From Melanocharis versteri (lineage: Eukaryota; Chordata; Aves; Passeriformes; Melanocharitidae), in NCBI GenBank assembly GCA_013397845.1, contig VZTG01001099.1:124001-188000 (forward strand): a DNA stretch of 64,000 bases, read 5' to 3'. Position 1 is the stretch's first letter, and every line of letters begins with the position of its first letter. The notes below the pieces were generated by a model. That model made no database searches. It was not told the origin of the DNA and saw only the letters and a list, made by a program, of their open reading frames with translations. Below, one piece after another: positions 15,101 through 27,100 of the stretch. Both the position numbers and the translations under genes were made by a program.

Positions 15101-18100
15101 CTATAGCTTATGGATACAGATGGCTTCCATGCATACATATCAGCTTCTTTTATGAGATACTCATCACATGCTGCATTATCTGGCTTTCCACATTAGCAAG
15201 TAAGGCTAAGCACAGTCAATATCACAGAGATCAAAATGCAAGTAAAACAAACACAATAATTCCATGGTTTCTGCTGTCATAGAAACCTGAAGGGAATAAA
15301 TTATATTTCCAGCACAATAAAACAGCCTGAACAAGCATATTTGGAGAGTCAAGCCAGATTTGAAATCAATATGCAGAAAATTTTACTTATTGAATAATTT
15401 TTCAGGATTACCTACCACTTTTTCTGAATGAGAGAAGAAATATCTGATAGAATTACAGCAATAAATTTTATGAAGTTGTGTATCTGACAGATTAAGGTCA
15501 CCTGTACAGCAAACTCATAAAATGTATTGATGATTCCAGTGACCATTTTACAGTAGTTAGCTGTATTAAATTCTTTACTTCCTGTGACTACTATATCCTA
15601 TGTGTACCTTGTTTTAGTGTAATTCATACAAAATCATTAAGTAAAAGTTGTTAGAGTAGACAATAATACCATATTGTTCAGAAAGTACTGGGGTTGTGCC
15701 ATCAGTACACATTCTTTCTTCACACATGGAGGGGGGAAGAACCCCAGTGAAATACCTCTAAATTAGAGGGAGAACATTTCAATAATTAGGAATAACGTCA
15801 TGTAAAATACTTCCTAGTCTCCACTGAAATTCCCTTCAGATTTTGCTAATGTGGATCACAGCTCTTACATTGCATTTCATTGTATAAAATTAATCCCAAC
15901 CCACCTCCTTTATGTTCTTTTTCCCAGCTTCCCTCACCATGCTTAGCCTTTTGTAAAGAGAAATGTCTGTTCTCTGGCGGCCTCAAGGTAGACTCTAGTC
16001 TGTGAAATTTCTGAATTCTCTCTCTGACAAGAATAGTATTGTCCCTTTCATCATGATTTGAGATCTCTCTTGCAAGATCCTTCTTTTGGACTACATTAGC
16101 AATCTCTGCTACAAGATCTGATTCTGCCTTTTCTGTAGGGTTATGCTTATGCACATGCACAACATCTTCCCTCTCTCCTAGCAGCTTAGAAAGGAGTGAA
16201 TAGAAATCACCTGTACAGAAAAGAGAAAAGACAAGAGGAAAGGAGAAAAAAACCAATTATAACAGATCGAGTAGTTTTAGAAGGCTTCAGCAAGGTATAA
16301 AGTAACAAAGTTATTCAAACAGTTATTGGCAAAAGTAGCAAAGAGGAACTGTTTCAGCCTCAGGAATTGAATGAGCCAGGTTTCTAGTATGACAAGATAA
16401 AGTCAAATCTTTACTGACTTCAAATTACATACAGATGCCCACTTTTACCTGACACTCTGGCATTAAAAAATCATCACCTCTGGAGAGATGTTCTTTGGGA
16501 ACAAGGAGTAAGAGAAAAAGAAAATGAAAGCAAAAGGGAAATGAAAATGTGTGCACATTTCAGTAAAAGAATGTTTATGATGGAATTATCTGGATTTGCC
16601 AGGCTACTGCAGAATTAACATATTTTCACAAAACAAAGAGGGAAAAATTCTATAGTTTTATAAAATTTTTCACTTACAAAGACTATAATAGACAATCATG
16701 ATACTTTCCAAAACATATTTCTTTAAAGTCTGTCATTGTGTAAGAAGCTTAAGCTGTAAGAAAACTGAATTTCCCTTTTGCAAATAGATTCCATAGCGCC
16801 CACTGTAAAAAAAAGACATTATCCATTAAATTTTCTTTTATTTATTCAGTCTGGGTTCTATTCCTTCTTTTACTCCAAACAGTAACACTCCTTAGTCATG
16901 ATATCATCTGGCAGTGAAGGGAAAACTATCTTCTCAATGTGCTTGCTAGCAATGCAGTTATCAGTGTAACTTTCTTAGGCATGCAACAAACACTTCAGTA
17001 CATTCCAGAACAATAGCTCAAAGCAAAACAAAATGAAAATAGAATTTATTAACTAAGTATCTTGGCTGCCTGAAACTATTATCAGTTCTGTTAAATACCA
17101 CTGTATCACTTGAACAGAAAGAGACATTCAATGTGCTTTAAGAGTTACTGCAAGTAGGTATCCTTTTATTTCACACACAAATCACTTGTAATTAAAAAAT
17201 GGTATTATTTTATGACAGGCTATATAGGACATTTTTTAGAAAAGTGAAACTATAAATAATCAAGCTTCCACACAAACCAAAGAAATAAACAAGGAAACAA
17301 ATACCACCCCACCCCCGCAACAAACAAAAAATCAAAACCCAAAAAACCCCATTGAGAATCAGAAATCATCACTTGCAGCCTGGGACAGAGGAAATTAAGT
17401 ATTTTGAAAATGATCCTTAGAGTGTCTGTCATGTTATTAAACAGTCCCAGTTCAATGATTTTGAGTAGGACTGCATTCCTTGCCCTTGGAAATGAAATAT
17501 CCCAGATGACATATTCTGTCAGAAAATAATCACTGAAGTAACAGGGCCAATTTCAGTGAAATTAACAAAGCAAATTAGAGAAGAGACAAAATCATTAAGC
17601 GATATAACAAATAGGAATTATTTGCTTCAAATGCAATTAGTAAAGCTAGAACACTCTATTATCCTAATATTGTCATTTAACGAGTCCAAGTACTGATTCA
17701 AAACAAATCTAAATATTTTAAAAGTATATCACAGGAGTTTTGGATACAAACCATATCTATACTGAGAAAGATTTTAAATTAAATTAATCACATTTGATAG
17801 CCTCTACTCAAAGTAACCGTCAACTGGTGCTGAAGCAGAAATGCAGCTGAAATTTCCTTCACTTAGGAAACATTTGGTATTAAAATACTCTACACTGGCC
17901 TTTTTCTTCCCCAACATTTTAAAAATTAAATGCATGTCATACAAAACAAATGCTTCGGTTTTATCTGTGGGTGGAGACCTATAGATGAAAAGAGCCAACT
18001 AACTCCCCTATATGCAATAATTTCCAGTGAGAGGTCTGAGTGGTAAAAGCATTGTTCTCCCTAACATAACTGTGAGAAGTCTCCCTAAACAAACAAGCCT

Positions 18101-21100
18101 GATGCTATTTTAAACTGCAGGCCTTTTTAAAGCAAGTTTAATGATCCTTCCACAGTTCACTCTCTCCTAGTTCTGTATCAACCACCTTATCAACTGACTT
18201 GTAATTATTGGCTGCAAAAGAACAACATACTACAGTTTTTACAAAGGTTTCAGAACTCTAACAGCTTATATGCTCGTTCTACTTGAGTGAAGAAGTTTGA
18301 CAGCTTCATGTTCCATCCAAAAGCGCTGTGTTCTATCTCTAGTATGCAAGTGTTGTCACAGAATAATTAACCCAGTCTCTAAAACAGATATTGCTTGTTG
18401 ATTTTAAAAAAAGACAAAAAAGTTCTTTAGTTTACCTGTCTGATATTAGCTTCTTCAAAAGAAACTGTTAAAAGATAGGGCTCAATAGAGGACAAGAAGA
18501 AAAGAGAGCAGGAGAATTCAACTTAAAAACACGAAAAGACAAGGGAATAATTTTTAGGACAGGATGCTTTCACAGAAAACTCAGGTGGTCTTTACGGAAG
18601 CTATTAATCTGGGATTCAAGTCTAAGTAGGGTGATCTTTTTTGGTTTTCTCCTAGAGCTGAGCCAGTGACCGCAAGATAAATGAGGAACCTTCGAACACT
18701 GGTGTATAGAATAGGGCAGCTTGAATACTATAGCCACTACCCGTGGGTATAGATGAGATATTTTCCAAGCTGTGCTTCTCCTCTTAGAGCTTTCATTAAG
18801 CAGGGGGTTTGTAATCACAGCAGTTAAAAATATTTAGGAACTGTCTGAATGTATGGAAAAGGCTGTGCATCAGAGAACAGAAGTGGTCAGAAGTGCAGCT
18901 GCCCTGAAACTGTGATCCTTTCCTTAAGTGAATGTGTTTGAGAAAATGAATACGGAATCTCCATACACAAAGTTCAAAAAACATCCATGAAGTCTACATA
19001 CATGATAAGCATCTCCATACTTCTGGCACAAACACTAGGCTGAAGTCTCCTGTCAGTGCTGACAGGAGACTGACACCTTGACAGAACTCAGAGTATTTAC
19101 AAGGCACAAAACACATGAAAGTGGAGAATTTAAGTTTCCTGATTACCTAAGGTATGCAACCCTACCCTAAATTCCACACACTGAATGTGCATCTAACTTT
19201 TTTTCAGCTCTGTTTGTGATGTCCAGGCAGATTTCAATAATTTGTAAGCAGTGTAATTTTAAGAAATAGTTCAGAATTCGCTAGAGATAACTAGCAAAGA
19301 GCAGACTCATGTTGATTCCGAGTAAAAGCTGCTCTGCGCAAAGCAATATCCAGCAAATATCAAAGCATGATCTTGTGTTGCTGCTTTACACTCGTCTTGT
19401 AGCAGCTGGAACAGTTGAAGGTGTTGTTTGCCTGAAGATACTCAGTGGAAAAGGAACATTTCTTGGTCTTGTTTGTGATGAGACAGCCTGGCCTTTAGAA
19501 TGCCTGAGTATGACCAGGCAAAGACATGGGTGAATCAACAACTTGATCTTACTGAAAAAACTGAAGTCTAGCAGTGCAGTCTCTTGAGAAGCTGCCTGAT
19601 TAGGTCACTTTCAGAGAAGATACTTGTATTTCTTATGTGCAAGCTATCAGCACAGTTCCCTCTATGGAAAAGATAATTGGCTACAAACACCTGAAGTTTA
19701 ATTCTTTCTGGAAGAAGTGATAGCTGTCAAGACCAACATCTCAAGAATGAAACAACGCAGAAGCATATTCCAGGAAGTTTAAACTTCCTATGGTAGTTCT
19801 ACACTATCAAAACTCTTTTACAGAACAATGTTTTCATATACAGTCATACAAACAAAATCATAACATCGGCAATTTCCTTGCAAAACATGAGTGGAACTTC
19901 ATCTGATTTAATAAAAGGTCAGATTAAGGCTGATAAAGCAGTTTACATATGTAATGTTTTTAGTCATGTGGTTTAGTTTTAGGTAGTCCTGTGAGAAGCA
20001 GGGAGTTGGTCTTAATGATCCTTATGGGTTTCTTCTAACTCTATATATTCTATGATTCTATTTCTAAAACCAGTCCTTTTTTTTTCCAGCACTAGAGCCC
20101 AAGTTCCCAGATCTGCAGTGAGCAGTCGCTGTCCGTGGTCCTTCAGCAGCACGCCACAGTGCTGTTGGAAGCACCACTTTCCAGTTCAGATGAAGTATCT
20201 AGTTGTGGTACTGCAGGACCAAGCTAGATAGATCCAAAGTTCAGCCATGGTAAGCCTGTCCAGAGAGCCTGAATGTGTACCTGTTAAGATACATAGGTGA
20301 AATCTCATTTTTATTACATTTTAGGAAAAAAGACAAGGCACCCTGGTGGTGTCTGAGAATTTTCATGTCCAGAATCTGTATTTTTGTCATAATGTCTGTA
20401 CAGTTTCACTGTGATGGTTCAGAGAGGCTCCCAAGTCTCTCACTGGCATTTTAGACTTCATGTTCTTCCTTCCAAACACGTCTTGGACCTATCATAACGG
20501 GACCAAGAAGCACGTTTTCACAGTTGACTCTGAGCTTCCCAATTATCTCTGAATAAAATGGGGTGTATTCTGAGACTGCATGTTTCTGTCTCAGCATGAT
20601 GTTCTTCTGTTTAGTGGGCTCAGCTGGCAAAAGTGATCAGGGGTTCTGCCCCCTGAAATCATGGTCAAATTATACAGGTCCAACTAGGACTTACTTCAGC
20701 AGAACTGTTTCTGATAAAGATATGGCAGCATCTGCAAGTATCACTTGCGAGACTGCGCAATCATGAGTAAATGCCTCCCAAATACAGTTTTTTAAAAGTC
20801 AAAGTTTAATGTTCTTTGCCTTCTTTGGCTTTTGGATGAAGCTACAAAGATTATTCTAGGAGACATACATAAGATAACATTGATGGTAGAAAAGAATGGA
20901 AAAAAGGCATGCGATGACATTACATAAGGAACAAAATCTAATGACTGTTTCAAGTGATATTTAACAGAGTTTGACATAATAGGCCAAAAAAACTTTCAAA
21001 ATGTCTTCTAGTCTGCTATTACTTTTCATGCAAGTCATGATTCAATCTGTTGCTTTGATGAAAGCATTGGAAAGATTCCTGAGAACCAAAAAGTATTAAC

Positions 21101-24100
21101 AAGGCTGTTTTCTTTTTGAAGGGATTTGAGGGGCTGGGAGGCATAGATACGAAGAAATGAAAAGAGTTTAGCTGCTCTAGAGCTTCTTGGCCACCCTCAC
21201 TGCCCTAAAGTGATGTGCACTTACAGCATAGCCACACTAACATATTTAAAGAAGCAGGAATTGTATCTGCTCTCATGCCATCTCTAAGCAGCTTAGAGAG
21301 CTAAAAAAAGGATGGGAAAAAAGGTAAAAAAAAAAAAATTTGCTCTTTTAAATTCTATGTCTGCATGCCCCTAAGAAGGGTTTTTACTACTACCACAATG
21401 TAAACGCATTTTGGTTTTTGATCATCCTTTCTTTTTCTGTCAAAATATTTTAATGTAGAAACATCTTGAGAGCCCAAGCATAGTGTTTTAAAAATCACTA
21501 GGTTATAGGAGTTTGTGAATGGGAAAGTGTGAAAGCTAAGTGAAAGTATGAAGGCAGATGAAGACTGTTCACTGAATATTACATTGTGTTACAGACACGT
21601 GTTCCTCGTCAACAAATCAAAACCTGATATTTAAAACCAAGGCTGCTTGCAGCTACCCAACTGCCCTGTTCTTTTCTTTCCTTCCTGACCAGTAATAATT
21701 TCCTGACAAGAACCAATCATTTTGTTACAATAAAATATATTTATTAGCTACTTCTAGATGACTAGCACTAAACACAATGGTTTTACAATACAGCACTTCA
21801 CTGTGCTCATTTGGATATACTATAGACATTTGAATCCCATTATAGGGTGCACCAGTTCCACCTCACATTTCTATTTTGTGCAGTATATACTTTGAAATAC
21901 ATTTAGACTCTCAAAATTACGTGAGAATATGTTTGTTACGGAGGAGTTCCACTATCTGCAACTTATTTTTTTAAGCATCATCATGCTTTATTTTAAAAAA
22001 GAGACAGCAAAATTATAAAAAAGGAAAACATTTTTCCAATAATAAAAAATAATCATAATAACAACAATAATATTAATGACAATAAATAATTATTTTTGTT
22101 TTAGATTTGTGATATAACATAATTTCTCTGAACTTTTCCTGTACTAATACAAAGTACTACACTTCCGATTTCTTCAGACACATTAATGATATTATAAGCA
22201 GTTTTTGTAGTTGTTCATTGATAAGCAGCCTTTTAGAAAACACCCAGGAAATGTCCCTCTGTAATTTTAAGAGGCAGAGAACATAAACCAAGGGTCAGAC
22301 AGTGAATACTGAAACATTCAATTTAAAATGGCTTCTTTCCATGCTTGTTATATTCTTTTCCTGCTTAGATATGCAATTTACACCAATTGCCTTTTTTTTT
22401 CTTAGATCTGATGCTCCGTTTTTTACTGTGCTGAAGGTGCTTTTGTAAAGATTATTAATAACCTTATCTTAACCAAATCAAAGGCTCATCTTTTATTTAC
22501 AACTTCGAGCAGGATCAGTGTTGAGAGAGCAAGCAAATCCTCTGCCATTCTGAATCTCCCTAATTATAATTTCCTAGCAGTATGTATCACTCTTAGTATC
22601 TTTTAGCAGCATTTTCTTTCACGGTTTAATTCACTCACTTTTATCTTACTTTTGTACTCTACTTAAGGGACCTCTTACAATCTCTGAGCCCTAAACATGC
22701 AGTCAAAGCCTGAAAACATCTCAACATTTTCTTGTAAGTCTGGCCTTAATATTAAAATGTCTCAAACACTTCATTCTACACATCCCACATCAATACTGGA
22801 ACACAAATTAGTCTTTTGTTTCAAGCCTCCCCTAAGAATTTTTAACTACCTACCAAATCGAACTCCTCTCTGTTCTTACAGTTATATACAAACTAGCAAG
22901 GGCAGATTATAAAAATTTATTTTAGAAAGAAATGTAACCCATGCTGGCATAAAAATACATTGTCTTATTGGCTGATGCTGCTTCCATGGCTTTGCCATGT
23001 AACATTATCACAAAAACACACTGTTGAAAAATTAAAGACCTGCCTGCATGCTGATTCTCCTTTCCTCTTCCTTTCAAAACCTGTCCCACAAGATATTGAA
23101 GGCCTCCATTCACATTTCCCCCTCCTTTTTTTTTTTCCCCTTAAGGAAACAAAAGAGAGATGGGCAGAGAGCAGAAGAGCTGTATCTCCTTTCACTTAAA
23201 TCAATCAGAGGTTTCTATGCCAGATGCGAAAAGACCTCATTCAATAAATTTTTATTGTAACAAGCTTTTCTTAGAAATGCAGAACTTCACAGAAAATACA
23301 CAACTCAGCACAGACATTTCAGTTTCCCCACTCACAGATTCAGCTACAACCTAGCAAAGTATTTCCAGCTGTCTAATAAATACCTTGTGCAAAATACTTA
23401 TCTCTGTGTGTGCGTGTATGTATGTGCAGTCATATACAAATATACTATACAACTGAAAATAATGAAAAGGTGGGGTAGGCATCCAGTAAGTAATAAATAG
23501 CAGATTTATGTGTAACCTTTATTAAGATCCCATTTTGTGCAGATTATGTTGTTAATTTTTTTTACAAAGAAACTTCCTCCTACATTCAATGGGCCATCAC
23601 AATACATGCATATTTAACCTTATTCAGATTCCCTTTCCAAGAACTCCTGAACAAGTATTTTGACTGAACAGAAAGACTTCTCCTAACATTTTTATTCTAT
23701 CACCTCTGTTTATGAAACACATGCTTGCATTAAAGTACTTCAGCCTGTACTGTGAAATTAATGCCCACAATTACTGTTACTTTGCCAGACAGTCAGAACG
23801 GTCATTTGTTTTGGATGTTCACCTAGAAATATCTCAGAGTGTGAATTTACAGGGTACTTTGTACCATATTCCACACCTTACATTCAAGCCACATTTCCAG
23901 TAAGTTTCAGCAGGAGCTGTGTATATACAGACTTAGCTTCAGTTCTTTGCTTTGTATATCCTTAAAGATTGGGAAAACAGATCACAACATCAGAATACCC
24001 AGCTACCTAGAACCACTCTTCAACTCTCATAAGAGTCTAGAGAAAAACACACTGTACTCAGAGAGCATCAAATTGCCTTAGACTATGAAGCCATATTATT

Positions 24101-27100
24101 TTCTTTCTGTTGTTTACTATTTCTCTCACTATACAAATTCTAATCTCTGAAACAAAAGGTAGAAATGCAATGAGGTGTTTTCTGTGCAACTTATCTCACC
24201 ACTAGGACAGCAATTCTAATGATTGCAAATGTGAAGCTCAGCTTTATAGAAGTTAACATCTGAATGCTTGACTAAAATTGCAATATTACTTTAAATATAG
24301 GAGGTTTAATGGGATTTCAGTTAACACATTCAGCTGTGAAAAAGGGACCTCACATGAATCTATCTGGGACATTGCAAAAGAAAGATCTTACATTCATTTA
24401 TAGTGAACTTTCCCATTTGAACTCCTGAAATAACGTAGTCTCATGGCAACAATGAAATAATGAGGGATAAGGGAAAAAATCCCACTGTATTGGCAGTACC
24501 AACACCAGCTCTGAGAGCAACTGCAACTTTGACTCACTTCAGATTCCATCATCAGAAGCAAAATATATGCTACTGTTTTGGTACTAACTCTTAAATTCCC
24601 TAAGCCAGACAGAAGTAAAAATGTACTTTTATAAGTGTCATGGCAAATATAATACCAGAAGTACAATGAAAATCTCAACTCTCTTCTCTCCCATATATGT
24701 GTATGTGACATACACATGTACACATATGCTGTTCTAAAACAAAACCCAAAATCTAATTTTTGGTTTATATGCTGCTAGTGAATTTTCAGCTCAAGCTAAC
24801 CTTGAATTTTGCTATAAACTATTTAAACATAATTATATTTAATTACGTTTAATATATGAAATATATATTACAATAATATAATCAAATAATTGTAGTAATT
24901 TTAGTAGTAAAAATTTTGCCCCTTCTGCTTCATTTTATGATTATACCTAATATACACAAAATGAGGTATCAAATCATAAGCCAGTCAAAACATTAGATAC
25001 TGGACATCCAATTAACCATCACTTTTCTTACTCTTTCCTTGTTTTTAAGAAACTAGTCCTGCTGTTGTTTATATGCATGAATTTCCAAAGCTTTCAGGTA
25101 CACCACCAGCAAACTTTGTCAGTAGTAAAGGCTGCTTCACTGCTTGCATTCCAAAACAAATCTGAACTACACTACACTGTACTATGCCACAGGAAAGTGA
25201 TGAACAAGTAGAATGCAACACACTTAGGTATTTTTTCAACAGGTAAAGACATATGGCAGAGATCATGAATGCTAACAAACAAATGGGTTTTGCTCTACTG
25301 TATCTATTGAGTACCATATAATCAAACTTCTATTAATGAACAAAAAATAAACATACATAATATTTGTTCTACTAAGGACTTGATGCTTCAGCAGGAACAG
25401 AAAACTTTCCAATACACCAAATGACTAAATCAATTGCATTTCCTACAATAATTCACTTCCTATGAACAGTTTACCTTCACTGCTGTTTCAGAAACAATAT
25501 AATGAGGTCAGTTTCATTAAGATAAGTTCAGTTAAATTTTAACACAGTAGGGATTTGGCTTTGTCTTCATGCAGAGTGCTGGTTCACTTCGTGATGGTTA
25601 CTGCTTATTTCTATATATTTGCATTGTTTATTAATGTGCTGCCCGTGAGGGAAGATGATGAAACTGAAAATTTAATGTAAAAACAATGACAACACCTGGA
25701 TGTACCAACATAATAAACATCCTGTGTGTGAGAGGTACCTTTATGCCCAGGCAAACGTGATATACACATTATTTGTAGGCAGATATTCTCATATGGCAGA
25801 CTTTTTTGTTTTCCCCTTTTGAGGCAAATCCTTAAATTTAAGATTACTGACACATAAATTGTCTCTTTGACCACATCTCTAACCTCCAGGTCAGTAAGTA
25901 CCTCTGATGCCTTTTCCCTGGTTCTACAATTATGAGCCAAACACAGCTAAGGGATAAAAGGGTTTTTATCTCGGTATTTAATAAGAATCCTTAGGCGCAA
26001 CAATTTGTCAAGGTGGAATAAGCCAAAATGCATACACACGGTATGTTGCATATATAATTTTATAGACTTTGTAAATTAGTATATCTGACAAAGATTCCTT
26101 AATGAGAAGTTTAAATGAATGGCATGACATTTCTTTATTTTAAAGTATTCTTCCTCAGATGGGGCTCGAGTCTAGTTTATAAAATATGTTCTAGAGCGGA
26201 CTTTGGTTTCTCAAGATAGTGTAAGGCTTTTTGGCCCTCAACTGTGAGGCCTTTAGGATGTTTGAGTTTTTTGCCTAGCAGAATATCAGGACTATGCTAA
26301 AATATCAGGCTTAAAGAATTACAAGGATGTATGCTAAGAATACTGAGAATATATAAAAGGTATATAAAAAGAAAAGGCAAAAAATCATCATGGCATCACC
26401 ACCATAGTAGCACAACAATTTAACAACTATTTCAGTTTTAGTGAAGTAGCAGTGTTTATTTCAGTTGCCTGAAACTAAGGATGGGAAAATAAACTGCTAA
26501 AATATAATAAATCACAGAGAAAGAAATCCATGCAAGATAAAACACAGAGTTATTGGAAAATTGTTGACGCGCTTTCTTCGGAACAAATCAAAGGCTGAAT
26601 TTACTGAGCAACAGCTCAGCAGCAACAGAACTAATCAAAGACTCAGTTTTGGTGTCTCTGTGTTTTGTAGATAAGGTTATCATGCAGAATATGTCATGCC
26701 AGACCAAAAGGAAAAGACTTATGTCTTTTACCTCTGTGAAAGGATGTACTTGTATAATGACCTCAACCTCAGTGGACATATGCATGTGTGTCTGTGCAGG
26801 GTCCACTGCCTCCTCCCTCCAAACTGTAGAATTTTCCTCTTATTAAGGTCTTGTTCAAATTTGGTTGATACTGGCTAACTCACTAAAGTTACTTGAGGAG
26901 ATGGATGAATTTGCAACACCATTGCTTAAAACTAATTTGCCCCACAAAACTGGACTCCAATTTCTATGTAATTTTTACAGGCACATTGTAGCAGACCATT
27001 TTCAGCTCCTGGTTTCCCCAGTGTATCTGGGGAGCACCTGCAGAACCAAAACCCTCTTGCTAAGCCAGCCACTGAATTTTCCCTCTTTGGAGACAAAAAT

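Noticed and set aside
24690..24730. TATGTG/CACATA inverted repeat (9-bp arms around 24699-24717)
   Set aside because: Made of simple alternating TG/CA/TA sequence, so symmetry is expected by composition.
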